Assembly: GCF_001277295.1 (NCBI RefSeq)
Contig: NZ_CP011456.1
Coordinates: 1,612,001-1,676,000, forward strand
Origin: Anabaena sp. WA102
Lineage (GTDB): Bacteria > Cyanobacteriota > Cyanobacteriia > Cyanobacteriales > Nostocaceae
Reading direction: 5' to 3'
DNA: 64,000 nucleotides
The notes beneath the pieces are model-generated. The model saw only the letters and a list, made by a program, of their open reading frames with translations, was not told where the DNA came from and searched no databases. The first letter of the stretch is position 1, and each line of letters opens with the position of its first letter. The position numbers were made by a program, and so were the translations under genes. Below, in pieces: positions 1-8,935 of the stretch.

Positions 1-61
1 AGCAGCTTTGATTGAACTATTTTCTGGTAAAGGCTTTCTCCACTTCTGGGGTATTCTTTAA
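1..61 (+). CDS. C-terminal end of a high-light-inducible (Hlip/CAB-like) protein, partial
   Basis: An open frame enters from the left edge (codons in phase from base 2) and stops at TAA 59-61. The last 19 residues include ELFSGKGFLHFWG. This matches the conserved tail of one-helix high-light-inducible proteins, which usually end in E-L-x-x-G-x-G-x-L-H-F-W-G. These thylakoid proteins bind chlorophyll and carotenoid and protect photosystem assembly intermediates. Only the tail is visible, so the exact paralogue cannot be assigned. Confidence 0.75.
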   Translation, partial: AALIELFSGKGFLHFWGIL

Positions 62-213
62 TTTTTCCATAACATAATTTTTGATTAATCAAAAGCCTGG
101 TAGTTGTCATCAACTGCCAGGTTATTTACTTGAAAAAATACATCATAGTCCCCTCCTCGCTTGCGGGGAGGGGGCTGGGGTCTTTATAACTACATATCAA
201 AAAAATTAATCTT

Positions 214-576
214 ATGAATAATCAAATTTTGAAAGAGAAATTACAAGCAACAATCAAGAGAAATCAAGCTAAAAGTGATGGTTCTCCTATTACTAATTTA
301 AAGCTTGATCAAACTTTAGTCGCAGAAATTGAACAATTAACAGCCGAATTAGAAAGTCTCAATCCTCAACCTCTCATTCATGCTACAGCTTTATTAGAAG
401 GTGTTTGGCAATTACAATATTCCACAGCCAGAGAAATCCGTTCTTTAGACTCTCTACCATTGGGATTACAAATAGGTAAAGTTTATCAAGTAATTAATAT
501 TGCCGATAATATTTTGCTCCGAAGAGCCTCCCATTTCTGGGGTAATGTTAGCTTTGACAATGTTAGAGGTCGGTAA
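214..576 (+). pseudogene. PAP/fibrillin (plastid-lipid-associated) protein, truncated by an insertion
   Basis: The frame starts at ATG 214 and ends at 576 after 120 residues. Residues about 50-97 (LLEGVWQLQYSTAREIRSLD, then LPLGLQIGKVYQVINIADN) are the N-terminal half of the PAP/fibrillin domain, a lipocalin-like family of carotenoid- and lipid-associated thylakoid or plastoglobule proteins. Family members are normally near 190-200 residues and continue after the QVINIA segment. Here the homology ends at about base 508 and the last 20 residues are unrelated, because a structured insert begins there. Just past the insert, bases 778-810 read NDLANLDFTRI-stop, weakly like the expected continuation. 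I infer a broken gene; a short functional protein is less likely. Confidence 0.65.
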
Positions 577-770
577 CTATCTTAAAAGCACTGGTTTAAC
601 CCTTAAGCCTGTTTAACTTTGAAGTTCTAGAGCAGGGAACTAGCTACGCATCCCCTGGTAGGTCTTTAACTCTTACCTCTAACGTAGTTCGGTTAAGAAC
701 TGAGTCCAACTAGGCTTTTACAAGCCCTCACTTACCCGAAGGGAAGTGATGGGTGGTTGACTCTCCATAA
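510..770 (+). ncRNA. Structured non-coding insert of unknown class (possible small RNA or non-autonomous mobile element)
   Basis: This stretch carries no ORF but several long-range pairings. CCTCCCAT (527-534) can pair with ATGGGTGG (749-756) with one T-T mismatch, and AGAG (523-526) with CTCT (761-764). TAAAAGC (583-589) pairs with GCTTTTA (714-720). A local hairpin runs 728-749 (TCACTT, then CCC-GAA-GGG, then AAGTGA). Together they suggest a rod-like folded RNA about 240-260 nt long that interrupts the fibrillin gene. Candidates are a non-autonomous IS200/IS605-like element with folded ends, a 6S-like RNA or an intron derivative. I cannot decide between them, and strand is assumed. Confidence 0.4.
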
Positions 771-796
771 AGTTAATGATTTAGCTAACTTGGATT

Positions 797-1093
797 TCAC
801 AAGGATATAGCTGCGGTTTTTCCCTTACGGGGTATTTCTACCCCATTTAGGTAGGTTTTTTTGGAATTACTTATGGTATTAATCTTCTGATTACTGCGTT
901 TATTATCTACACCTTCAGCTTGTTTTTTGGCATTATTGATAATCTCAGCAATATCACTCATGTACGCATCTTGATCATCCTGTGATGATTGACAATAACC
1001 ACCGCATAAAGTTTCTGCTTGTCCGGGATTTATCTCTTCTAGAAGTAACCTGATATCAATCTGATTAATATCGGTATTTATGATTTTATTCAT
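797..1093 (-). CDS. Small protein with double-glycine leader motif, putative secreted peptide precursor
   Basis: 98 residues. The N-terminal 31 residues are polar/acidic and end in INPGQAETLCGG before YCQSSQDDQ. An acidic leader with hydrophobic spacing that ends in G-G is the signal cut by C39 peptidase/ABC exporters in bacteriocin-like and other cyanobacterial secreted peptides. The remaining ~65 residues are hydrophilic, rich in N/K/D, with a second Cys directly after the putative cleavage point. No maturation enzyme or transporter lies nearby, so if real it would be served in trans. No clear Shine-Dalgarno precedes the ATG. Function unknown; the leader reading is an inference from the motif only. 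Confidence 0.45.
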   Translation of the reverse strand: MNKIINTDINQIDIRLLLEEINPGQAETLCGGYCQSSQDDQDAYMSDIAEIINNAKKQAEGVDNKRSNQKINTISNSKKTYLNGVEIPRKGKTAAISL

Positions 1094-1385
1094 GTTTTTA
1101 ATGAATCACAAGTACAACTAAATCCCATCCTGACAAAAATCCTCCTAATTCTCATCTATCTATTGGCTAATTTTTTAGATTCTACCGCTCCCCTTATGGA
1201 AAAGAATATTAATTTAATTTTTGTAGCGACTGTCTTGATTGTCAAGCGATTGTTAAGGAAAAATTTAAAGTCTAGGAAAAAAGTCAGAAAATAGAGGAGA
1301 AAAACAGAACAGAACAAAACAGGTAAATTATAGATTGCCATAAATTACCAAACTAGATTGGAGGTATAAAAACGACAGTAGAACT

Positions 1386-2345
1386 TTATGCAGAAATTGG
1401 TTGTGAGTCTTGAGAAATAGACCAAGGAAGATGATCTCGAATCATCGCATTTAAAATAACTAACATTTTATGAACGCAAGCAGTAATGGCCAATTTTTTG
1501 GGTTTACCACGTTCAACCAAGCGCTCATAAAAAGTTTTGATAACAGGATTATGACGCATGGCAACAACAGCACCCATATAAAGAATGGCACGAACATGGG
1601 CGCGACCACCATTAATCATGCGCTTACCTTTGTGCTGACCACTATCATGATTAATTGGTGCAACACCAACTAAGCGAGAGATTTGTTTGGCAGTTAATTG
1701 ACCTAATTCTGGTAAGTCAGAAACTAAAGTGGTAGAAATTACTTGACCAATGCCAGGAGTAGTTTTGAGTAGATTGACTTTATCAATCCATTGTTGATTA
1801 TTTTGGGTCAACGTCTCAATTTCTTGATTGAGTTGTTGAAGATGTTGCTCAAGATAATCAATATGGGATTCAATATCTGTCAAAGCTTTACCACGAGCGC
1901 GGTCACGGCGATTCTTTTCCGCTGTAGACATTTCTACTAATTGTCTTCGGCGACTAATTAATTCGCCTAATTGACGTGACATTTCACTTTCGATTGCTAA
2001 CACCTCCGGTTTCATTGCTTCACCGAAATGCGCCAAAATCTGTGCATCAATGGCATCGGTTTTGGCTAACTTACCTGTAGCTTTAGCAAAGTCTCTTCCC
2101 TGACGAGGATTGATTAATGCTACTGGTAAAAGAGCCGCTTGCAATTGAATGATTAATTCTGTTTCTAGTCCTCCTGTTGCTTCCAGTACGATTAGGTTTA
2201 AATCGTTAGATTGAAGTTGCTTAACTAGATTAGCTATTTCTGTTTCAGTATTAGCAAATTGAAATGCTTTACCCATTGGACGGATATAAACATCAAGTGT
2301 TGCTTTACTTACGTCAATGCCTACCCATTGGGAGATATAATCCAT
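1386..2345 (-). CDS. IS110-family transposase (DEDD recombinase)
   Basis: 319 residues, full length for IS110. The N-terminal RuvC-like DEDD domain shows D11 (GIDVSK), E55 (LEATGG), D97 and D100 (KTDAIDAQ). The C-terminal Transposase_20 domain carries TTPGIG and APINHDSG, the second holding the likely nucleophilic serine. IS110 enzymes use an element-encoded bridge RNA to pair donor and target and do not use terminal inverted repeats. The frame is intact with all catalytic residues present, so the copy could be active. It sits between the broken fibrillin/small-peptide genes and a membrane protein gene, preceded on its own strand by about 235 bp of non-coding DNA. Confidence 0.93.
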   Translation of the reverse strand: MDYISQWVGIDVSKATLDVYIRPMGKAFQFANTETEIANLVKQLQSNDLNLIVLEATGGLETELIIQLQAALLPVALINPRQGRDFAKATGKLAKTDAIDAQILAHFGEAMKPEVLAIESEMSRQLGELISRRRQLVEMSTAEKNRRDRARGKALTDIESHIDYLEQHLQQLNQEIETLTQNNQQWIDKVNLLKTTPGIGQVISTTLVSDLPELGQLTAKQISRLVGVAPINHDSGQHKGKRMINGGRAHVRAILYMGAVVAMRHNPVIKTFYERLVERGKPKKLAITACVHKMLVILNAMIRDHLPWSISQDSQPISA

Positions 2346-2580
2346 TTTTAACTCTCCAATTTCAATTACTTCTTTTTAATTTGTTTTGTTTTTATTCATC
2401 CCCTTGATTTCACTCATCCTTGCACGATACGGGCTATATTATCTATGTCTTTGTTCATAGTTTTTACCCCAGGCGACTGTTCGAGTTCTGTCATGGAGAT
2501 TGTTGTGGTGATCCTTGCTACAAAGCGGTCTTTTCTGACCCAGGTTGGGACGGTCTACCACTTCTTCTAACATACCTCTA
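2346..2580 (-). ncRNA. IS110 upstream non-coding end, probable bridge-RNA region
   Basis: Directly upstream of the transposase start on the minus strand lie about 235 bp without ORFs, bounded on the far side by an unrelated dispersed repeat at 2588. In IS110-type elements (as opposed to IS1111-type) the bridge RNA comes from this position. The length fits a bridge RNA of about 170-200 nt. I see local inverted segments but did not derive a full fold, so exact RNA ends and the target- and donor-binding loops are not assigned. Confidence 0.5.
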
Positions 2581-2587
2581 AGATACA

Positions 2588-2666
2588 AGGTTGGGTTGAG
2601 GCACGAAACCCAACATTGGCGGTAAGATAGTAAGAGTTGTTGGGTTTCCTTGCGTCAACCCAACCT
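2588..2666. repeat. AGGTTGGGT inverted-repeat element (family F)
   Basis: A 79-bp imperfect palindrome opens with AGGTTGGGTTGAGGCACGAA and closes with GCGTCAACCCAACCT. A second copy at 32626-32973 is split by nested insertions. Such hairpin repeats are widespread in cyanobacterial intergenic DNA. Confidence 0.75.
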
Positions 2667-2713
2667 ACAATAAATATTGTTTTACATAAAGGAGGGAACG
2701 GTAGAGCCATTTT

Positions 2714-4132
2714 TTATTTGCGAATAGATAAACTACCGGATGATTCCGTCCGCATTTTTCTAGTTTCTTCCAAAATTTTATCTATATCTTCTTGAGATAG
2801 ACGTTGAATATAGTTAATTTTAACTTCTTCTAAAAAGTCATTTAGTAAACTTTGAATTTCCACTAAAACTTGTTTTTGCTGTATTTCTGAACTAAATGAA
2901 GCTGTGAATTTTTCTATTAGCTGAGTAGAAAGTTTTGCCGCGACAGGATCTTTGATGGTACTAGATAAAGCAGCATAGATATTATTAGTGATTTGCGTGG
3001 CTAGTTGTTCACTAATTTGTGTTTGAGCTTTACCTAATCCTGGTAACAGGAGGATATTACTATATCCTGGTAATTGTTGACAAGCAATGGCGATGCTATG
3101 GCACAAAATTGCATTTACTTCTGGTTGAATTTTAGGTAACACCTGATTAACCAGAGTTTTAATTAACAATCCAGTAATTGCTTCGACTTCGTTGATATTA
3201 TTAATATCTATATAAGAACGCAGATGATCTGATTCTAGTAGCCAACGGGTAATTTCACCTCGTTTAATTGAACCTTGAACCTGGTTAATTACTTGAACTA
3301 CGACAATTTCTGTAATTTCTTCGGCAAAATTAGCAAGAATACCTTGATGAATTTGCCGTCTAATTACATAAAAATCAATTAACTTTGCTTGATCAAGTCT
3401 GATTGTAACCGGGATAATTCTTAAATATCGCCAAATTGGTATTATTAAGAATATATCATACCAACGCCAAAGAATTGCTTCCAACCAACTTAAATGGCTA
3501 TATCTACGTTTTATTAAGAAAGTACGTCCTAGTAATTCTGTGGCAAATAGAACTACAAATGGTAAATCAATTATCCAGAATTTATCTAAAAATTCCCCAT
3601 TCTCACCAATTTTTCGATAATAGTTTTTAGCAATTCCAGGGCGAATTTTTTGGTTAAAAAAAGCTATTTCCTGATTCCAACCATGTTTAGATAAATACTC
3701 CTGACTCCAAAAAGTATTAAATGCACCTTTTGCAGATTTTTGTCCGATGTGTTCCCGCATCCGGTTTTTGATTTTTTCCAGCGTTCCACTCTTGCCTGCA
3801 CCCGCAAAAGGATTACTATCAATCATCTCTTTGCTAAGAAAGTGAAGTTCCTCCAACTTGGTTTTGACTTGAGGAGAGTTTAACCCTGTTTGAATTACCT
3901 GTTTTTCTAATCCATCTACTGCCTCTAGATATTGTTTTGTCTCACGATGAGGTTCAATACCTTTGATTGGATCGTATAATCGAGTTATTACAGGAATTTG
4001 ACGGAAGTAAAAATCTCTCCAAGGTACATAACTTAAATCCAAGAAAACTAATCCTAAATTGACAGTAGCTGTAATTGCCATTACTCTTTCAAACCATAGG
4101 TTTTTGTGTTGGGAAATTTTTAATTTGCTCAT
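2714..4132 (-). CDS. Conserved cyanobacterial membrane protein of unknown function
   Basis: 472 residues. An N-terminal hydrophobic helix (VMAITATVNLGLVFLDLSYV, about 17-36) is followed by a soluble loop containing YDPIKGIEPHRET, then a second hydrophobic stretch near 190-210 (DLPFVVLFATELLGRTFL) and a third near 222-240 (WRWYDIFLIIPIWRYLRI). The C-terminal ~220 residues are predicted helical and soluble. Features such as the WRWYDIFLIIP segment followed by a helical tail are reminiscent of ion-channel-like membrane proteins, but I do not recognise a named family. It stands alone, convergent with the IS110 element, with 527 bp of mostly non-coding DNA upstream. Confidence 0.7.
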   Translation of the reverse strand: MSKLKISQHKNLWFERVMAITATVNLGLVFLDLSYVPWRDFYFRQIPVITRLYDPIKGIEPHRETKQYLEAVDGLEKQVIQTGLNSPQVKTKLEELHFLSKEMIDSNPFAGAGKSGTLEKIKNRMREHIGQKSAKGAFNTFWSQEYLSKHGWNQEIAFFNQKIRPGIAKNYYRKIGENGEFLDKFWIIDLPFVVLFATELLGRTFLIKRRYSHLSWLEAILWRWYDIFLIIPIWRYLRIIPVTIRLDQAKLIDFYVIRRQIHQGILANFAEEITEIVVVQVINQVQGSIKRGEITRWLLESDHLRSYIDINNINEVEAITGLLIKTLVNQVLPKIQPEVNAILCHSIAIACQQLPGYSNILLLPGLGKAQTQISEQLATQITNNIYAALSSTIKDPVAAKLSTQLIEKFTASFSSEIQQKQVLVEIQSLLNDFLEEVKINYIQRLSQEDIDKILEETRKMRTESSGSLSIRK

Positions 4133-4658
4133 GATTTCTAGTTATAGTAAATTGCAGGGTTTACGAAATACAGTAGCATCAGGTTGAAAACCAGTGTCAT
4201 GAATGTTATAGCAGAAATCAGGAGTCAGAAGTTAGGAGTCTTCTACTATTAGGCGTTGGTGAATTGGGGTATGAAAGTCGAAAATTCTATTTCTCAAACT
4301 CTTACTCTCTGCGCCTGGAGAGCCTCTGCGTGTTCGCGCAGCGTGCCGTAGGCATAATAAAATCATACTTTTACTCAGCAACACCGGAAATTATTACGCT
4401 TCAGTGCATAATTATTTAGTGATGCAGTTAATATCATTAAAACCCTAGTATATCTGTATAGATCAGCGATAGTGCGTATTTTTATCAGTTCGGAGATATT
4501 AGGCAGATGGCGAAAACTAATTTTTGTTATATTCATTAGTAATCAATTAGAGTCGAATTAATCAGAATTAATAACTAATTGTTAAGCCATAGGTTAAAAA
4601 AACTTCAGAATTACCTGCTAGTGTCTTAGTATCAAGGATTTAATCCCAAGGAGTTTTT
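4133..4658. other. Intergenic region between divergent genes
   Basis: This AT-rich spacer serves as upstream region for both flanking genes. It contains a fragment of a dispersed repeat at about 4300-4355 (with CGCGCAGCGTGCCGTAGGCA). AAGGAG at 4649-4654 is the ribosome-binding site of the downstream gene. No ORF or RNA gene was recognised. Confidence 0.5.
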
Positions 4659-5354
4659 ATGATGTGGTGTGGTTTAAACAAGTCTAGAGTAACTATAGCT
4701 TTAACCTGTATTGTGGCAGCAAGTGTTGTGTCTTCAGATATGACTTTTGCCGCTCGTCAGCGCAACTATAAGCCCGATGAATTCCGATCTGTATTACGTG
4801 GATTGGGTTATAACGTTAAGGTTAAAAAAGATCCTCTGACTGATGAGGAAACTAAAAAGGCTATCACTGAATTTCAAACAGGCTACAAGTTAAAGGTGGA
4901 TGGGAAAGCAGGTCCCCAAACCCAAGATCAAGCTGCTATGATTGTGCAAATTTTGCAAGCTAATTTGAATACTGTACTTAAACCAAAAACTCTACTTCCT
5001 CGTGATCAATTCTACAGTCCCCAGTTAGAAGAGTTGGTAAAGGAGTACCAGAAAAAACATCAACTCTCAGAAACTGGGATTGCTGATTTACAACTTCGTC
5101 AAAAAATAAATGAAGAAGTTAAAACTATCATTACCAAACCAGTAACTAAACCCGAACCAACAGTTACACCAACAGCTAAACCAACAGTTACACCAACAGC
5201 TAAACCAACGGCTAAACCAACAGTTAAACCAACGACTAAACCAACGACTAAACCAACAGTTAAACCAACAGTTAAACCAACAGTTAAACCAACGGCTACA
5301 GCTACGCCTACACCTACACCAACGGCTACACCTACACTTACACCTACACCGTAA
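4659..5354 (+). CDS. Secreted peptidoglycan-binding-domain protein with Pro/Thr/Lys repeat tail
   Basis: 231 residues. The N-terminus has a signal peptide (hydrophobic core about 10-30, ending VVSSDMTFAA). A PG_binding_1 domain covers about 36-85, with YKPDEFRSVLRGLGYNVKVK and the family signature FQTGYKLKVDGKAGPQT. A second, weaker repeat follows near 105-150 (LEELVKEYQKKHQLSETG). The last ~75 residues are a low-complexity tail of TKP/VKP/TAKPT and TPTPT repeats encoded by a 12-bp minisatellite, probably a wall-spanning linker. AAGGAG 5-10 nt upstream supports the ATG at 4659. A cell-wall-associated role is likely; no catalytic domain is present. Confidence 0.8.
   Translation: MMWCGLNKSRVTIALTCIVAASVVSSDMTFAARQRNYKPDEFRSVLRGLGYNVKVKKDPLTDEETKKAITEFQTGYKLKVDGKAGPQTQDQAAMIVQILQANLNTVLKPKTLLPRDQFYSPQLEELVKEYQKKHQLSETGIADLQLRQKINEEVKTIITKPVTKPEPTVTPTAKPTVTPTAKPTAKPTVKPTTKPTTKPTVKPTVKPTVKPTATATPTPTPTATPTLTPTP
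5150..5354 (+). repeat. In-frame coding minisatellite, 12-bp unit
   Basis: Units of the type CCAACAGTTAAA / CCAACGACTAAA repeat from about 5158 to 5300, then pass into CTACACCTACAC-type units to the stop. The unit length is a multiple of three, so copy-number change alters tail length without a frameshift. Confidence 0.85.
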
Positions 5355-5435
5355 AAGTAAAGTCAAGAATTAGAAATCGGTAAAAAATGACAGGCACAAT
5401 AGCCTGTCAGATGTTTACTCAAAATCAAATAAAAC

Positions 5436-6764
5436 TCACCTTTTCAGCTTTAAAGCTTCCGTTGCAGATATTCCCTCACCTTGAGTACCGAAATACCATA
5501 AAGCTGAACTGGCTTCAGCACGAGTTACAGGTTTTTTGGGTTGAAATAGGGTTGTATAGCCAAAAACTCGGCGAATATTTGATTGTTCAGCGTTCTGGAA
5601 ATCAGCCAAAACTGCTTTTAATGCTTTCGGTTCAATACTACCTGCATCTTGAAAACCCCAAGTTTGTTTAACGGCTTCTAAATTAGCAGCGGGTAAGGCT
5701 TGGCGAGTATCTAAAGGAACTTTCCAGAGGATTAATTGTTCTCGTGTCAAGGGTGCATCAGGACGGAATAAAACCGCTGTGGCATCTCCAGATAAAGCAC
5801 TGGGAATTAAACCAGCTTCGGCTAATCCTTGAATGACTGGAAAATCGGGATCTTTGGTTAAGATATCCCTAAAAGCTGGTTGAGTGCTGGAGGATGCTAA
5901 CCGAATTTGTTTGGCTGGATTATTCGCATACATGGCATTATTAGCTGCAACTAACCAGCGGGCATATTCCCGACGGGTGATAATTTTATCAGGGAGAAAT
6001 TCGTTGGTTTTTGGTTCGATAGATAAAACACCTAATGTAGCTAAATCTTGAATATGAGAGCGCCATTCTGGGGGTGCTTTTTGAATATCAGTAAATTCCT
6101 GAGTTGTTAAGGTTTCCGGTTGGGTGGTTGGCTGTAGGGTTGGCTGGGTGACTACGTTAGTATTATCAGTCTTAGGTAATACTGGACCGATAAATTCTGG
6201 ATTATCTGAAGGGGTAACTGGGTTAGTAGACGTAGTTGGAGAATTGGACGAATATTCAATTAATAATTTAGTAGCTGTTTGCGGTTGATTGGGTTCAGCT
6301 TTAGTAACAGTTTGTGGTTTAATTGTGACATTGATGAGTAAATCATTGCGTTTGGCGGAAAAAGTCCCATCTACATCATCTTGAGGCTGTTGGACAATTT
6401 GCCAGTTTTTAGCCTGAAATTGCTGGCGGTAAAAGCTGGTGATTATATTACTGGGATCTGCACTTTGCCAACGAATTGATATTTTATTTTCGGAATTAGC
6501 TGGTGTAACTTCCTCTAGTTTGGCGTTGGGGTAAATGGGAATATCTGCGGGAAAATCAGCCGGTAATTTAATTGTTGATGTGTTGGGGTTTGGTGTTGTT
6601 TGCTGACTCTGAGGTTTGCCAAAGGGAACAGGATTATTTTGCAACTGAGGGTCAGCCGCTAATGATTGTTCTAGGTTTTTAGCAGATTGACTGTTAGCAC
6701 AGGCTGTTAAGGATAGTAAAACAGCAAAACTCAGGAATACAGCAGGGTAGTTACGGGAAAACAC
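5436..6764 (-). CDS. SLH-domain lipoprotein
   Basis: 442 residues. Residues 1-22 form a lipoprotein signal ending in the lipobox LTAC (Cys21). The 60-170 region contains IKLPADFPADIPIYPNAKLE and a compact domain. A Pro/Thr-rich linker follows (about 175-225). The C-terminal half carries SLH-type (S-layer homology) segments: HIQDLATLGVLSIEP..FLPDKIITRREYARWL, then FRDI...PVIQGLAEAGLIPS...LFRPDAPLTREQLI, and a final RAEASSALW. In cyanobacteria SLH domains typically tether outer-membrane proteins to peptidoglycan-linked polysaccharide. The gene converges with the peptidoglycan-binding protein gene, 81 bp away, which also suggests an envelope role. Confidence 0.82.
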   Translation of the reverse strand: MFSRNYPAVFLSFAVLLSLTACANSQSAKNLEQSLAADPQLQNNPVPFGKPQSQQTTPNPNTSTIKLPADFPADIPIYPNAKLEEVTPANSENKISIRWQSADPSNIITSFYRQQFQAKNWQIVQQPQDDVDGTFSAKRNDLLINVTIKPQTVTKAEPNQPQTATKLLIEYSSNSPTTSTNPVTPSDNPEFIGPVLPKTDNTNVVTQPTLQPTTQPETLTTQEFTDIQKAPPEWRSHIQDLATLGVLSIEPKTNEFLPDKIITRREYARWLVAANNAMYANNPAKQIRLASSSTQPAFRDILTKDPDFPVIQGLAEAGLIPSALSGDATAVLFRPDAPLTREQLILWKVPLDTRQALPAANLEAVKQTWGFQDAGSIEPKALKAVLADFQNAEQSNIRRVFGYTTLFQPKKPVTRAEASSALWYFGTQGEGISATEALKLKR

Positions 6765-6962
6765 AAAGAAATCACAAATTGATTTTCACCTTCTACAGTA
6801 GCATTTTTGAGGTTGGGTAGTCAGCCAGGGAATAAATTCCCTGTCTTAAAGTTAAAGTCGGTTTTAACCGACTGTTTTTGGTTTATTTTTTCTCTCACTG
6901 GAAGAAGAGATGCGTTTTTAGCTTAAACCTTTACACATCTATAATTAATAGTGATCTTCCTA

Positions 6963-7081
6963 TGAGAATAGATTCTACTCAAGCTTTAAAATTACGCAGT
7001 TTGGGGTTAATTGAATTTAAAGGAAATGATGTGCAATGTCTTTGTAATTTATATCGTTTTTATTTTCAAGAACGTATATAG
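6963..7081 (+). pseudogene. C-terminal remnant of an AAA-like (AAA_35) protein
   Basis: From ATG 6963 the frame encodes 39 residues (SLGLIEFKGNDVQCLCNLYR then FYFQERI). This resembles the C-terminal end of the large cyanobacterial 'AAA-like domain' proteins, where an L-x-S-L-G-L-x-x-x-x-G-N-D-V motif is followed by C-x-L-Y-x-x-Y-F. The rest of the several-hundred-residue protein is absent upstream, so I read it as a decayed fragment. The frame is also open further upstream from 6878, without family resemblance. Confidence 0.45.
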
Positions 7082-7716
7082 CAGTTGTCGCGCTTGATGC
7101 AATACAATCGAGGGCGCAGGCCCTGCGCCCCTACCAATGTGTAAGTTGCGTAAGTTATGTTATAGTCTAAATTTATACATTTATTGGTTAATGGAATATT
7201 GCTTTGCAACGCCAATAGTGGCGGTTATAGGTTTTGAGGAATTGATAGAAAGTTTTCGCCAATGGTTTGAAGTGGTAAGCTGGGAATAAGGCAACTCTGC
7301 GGCTGTTTGTAAGAATTGATGGATGGCTTAGGGATGATTTAATGCTTCTATTGGGGAAGCGATCGCAAGTTGCATCGGTGTTACATAATTAGCTATAGGT
7401 TGGTATGCACTTGAATGAGTTACAGAATACATGGCAAAGGCCTACATTAAGGGACTCTTGACTTCTACTAGGGCTATTTTTTGGATTCTGTAAATAATTG
7501 CTAAAGGAGGTGACGATAGGTTCAACAATTCCTGACTAGAAGCCTAGTAGCTGTAAAAGTAAGAGCAAATGGCAGCAAAATTCCGAAAAAATCCGCTTTC
7601 ACCCAAAAATATAGATCGGATTGCAGTAGGAAGAATCTAAAATAGATATTAAATTAGAAAAACAACGGCCATTAAGCAACGTCAGTTCATTTCACCGTCT
7701 GTAAAGCGTCCCCAGG
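7082..7716. other. Intergenic region upstream of sasA
   Basis: It holds a short palindromic repeat at about 7110-7133 (GGGCGCAGGCCCTGCGCCCC) and a 32-codon ORF at 7191-7289 that I do not trust. AAGGAGGTGA lies at 7505-7514 without a credible ORF behind it. The rest is the likely sasA promoter region. No RNA gene was recognised. Confidence 0.4.
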
Positions 7717-8931
7717 TTGTTACCAGTGCTGAAACAAGATGTCATGCAAGTTTCCCAGGATCAGCCTATTTATTCTGAGGCTCCACTCCAACTACTGCTG
7801 TTTATTGATGGGCGACCTCAGTCCCGTCAACAAGTGCAGCGAATTCGTGCTTACTTAAAAGAATTAGAGGCTGGGTATAGTTTTGAACTACAAATTATTG
7901 ATGTTGGCGAACAACCCTATTTAGCGGAACATTTTAAGTTAGTAGCAACTCCTGCTTTGGTTAAAATTCATCCCGAACCTCAACAAACTATTGCTGGTAC
8001 TAATATTATTCCGCAATTAAAAATCTGCTGGCCGCGTTGGCAAACCGCTGTCACCACTTTTTTGAAGTTACAGGAAGATTCCCAAGAATGTTTGGATGAG
8101 AAGAGTCAGGTGATTGCGCCTAAGTCTACCATTCATTCTGTTGCTACTTCGGCGGAGGCAATTCAACTAGGGGATGAAATTTTTCGTCTGAAGCAGGAAA
8201 AGGAGAGACTGCAAGAACAGCTACTGTTTAAAGACCGAGTGATTGCCATTTTAGCCCATGATCTTCGCAATCCTCTGACGGCGGCGGCGATCGCTATTGA
8301 AACTCTTCAATCTAATTACAATCCAGATACGGGGGAATTTCTCCGCCTGAAACCAGGACTGGCTATACATTTATTAAAACAGGCCCGGACACAAACACGG
8401 ATTATTGATCGGATGATTGCTGATTTGTTACAGGTCGGGCGGGGTGAGGATATAGAATTGCCAATTGTACCACAAAGGTTACAATTGGGGGAATTGTGTT
8501 TACAAGTATTAGAGGAATTGAGCGATCGCTACACAGCTAAATCCCAAACGGTAGAAACAGATATTCCCCAAGATTTACCCTATGTATATGCTGATCCTGA
8601 ACGCATTCGGCAAGTCCTAGTTAATCTTTTAGATAACGCCATCAAATATACACCTGTTGGTGGTATTATCACTGTAGCCGGATTACATCGGACTACCCAA
8701 AAAGTTCAATTTAGTGTTGGTGATACAGGACCAGGGATTCCCGAAGAAAACCGCGATCGCATTTTTGAGAATCTTTTCCGTCTCCAGCGCGATCGAGGCA
8801 CAGATGGATATGGAATTGGTCTTTGTTTATGTCAACGCATTATCCGCGCCCATTACGGTCAAATTTGGGTAGATTCATCTCCCCACGGTGGTGCATGGTT
8901 TCATTTTACAATGCCAGTATATCCATCGTGA
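7717..8931 (+). CDS. sasA: SasA, KaiC-interacting circadian-output histidine kinase
   Basis: 404 residues from TTG 7717. The N-terminal ~95 residues are the KaiB-like thioredoxin-fold domain ([33 protein letters not shown]) that docks on KaiC. A coiled linker ([14 protein letters not shown]) leads to the HisKA H-box [12 protein letters not shown], with the phospho-accepting His, and a HATPase_c domain with N-box [14 protein letters not shown]1 DTGPGIP and G2 YGIGL. SasA relays KaiC state to RpaA to drive daily gene expression. The TTG start has no strong ribosome-binding site; GTG 7726 and ATG 7744 are alternatives that only trim the N-terminus. The gene ends just before a long minisatellite. 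Confidence 0.93.
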   Translation: MLPVLKQDVMQVSQDQPIYSEAPLQLLLFIDGRPQSRQQVQRIRAYLKELEAGYSFELQIIDVGEQPYLAEHFKLVATPALVKIHPEPQQTIAGTNIIPQLKICWPRWQTAVTTFLKLQEDSQECLDEKSQVIAPKSTIHSVATSAEAIQLGDEIFRLKQEKERLQEQLLFKDRVIAILAHDLRNPLTAAAIAIETLQSNYNPDTGEFLRLKPGLAIHLLKQARTQTRIIDRMIADLLQVGRGEDIELPIVPQRLQLGELCLQVLEELSDRYTAKSQTVETDIPQDLPYVYADPERIRQVLVNLLDNAIKYTPVGGIITVAGLHRTTQKVQFSVGDTGPGIPEENRDRIFENLFRLQRDRGTDGYGIGLCLCQRIIRAHYGQIWVDSSPHGGAWFHFTMPVYPS

Positions 8932-8935
8932 ATTA

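Larger units (their letters stand above)
1386..2580 (-). mobile_element. IS110-family insertion sequence (approximate limits)
   Basis: The transposase plus its upstream non-coding end form one element. IS110 elements lack obvious terminal inverted repeats and long target duplications, so the borders cannot be fixed by inspection. The left limit could extend to about 1345 and the right limit is taken just before the repeat at 2588. Confidence 0.6.

Noticed and set aside
1156..1341. 61-codon hydrophobic minus-strand frame beside the IS110 element
   Set aside because: AT-rich, no ribosome-binding site and no recognisable family; probably chance.
5088..5366. Cys/Trp/Arg-rich minus-strand frame
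   Set aside because: It is the antisense reading of the coding minisatellite of the peptidoglycan-binding protein.
7191..7289. 32-codon frame upstream of sasA
   Set aside because: Too short, with no ribosome-binding site or family resemblance.
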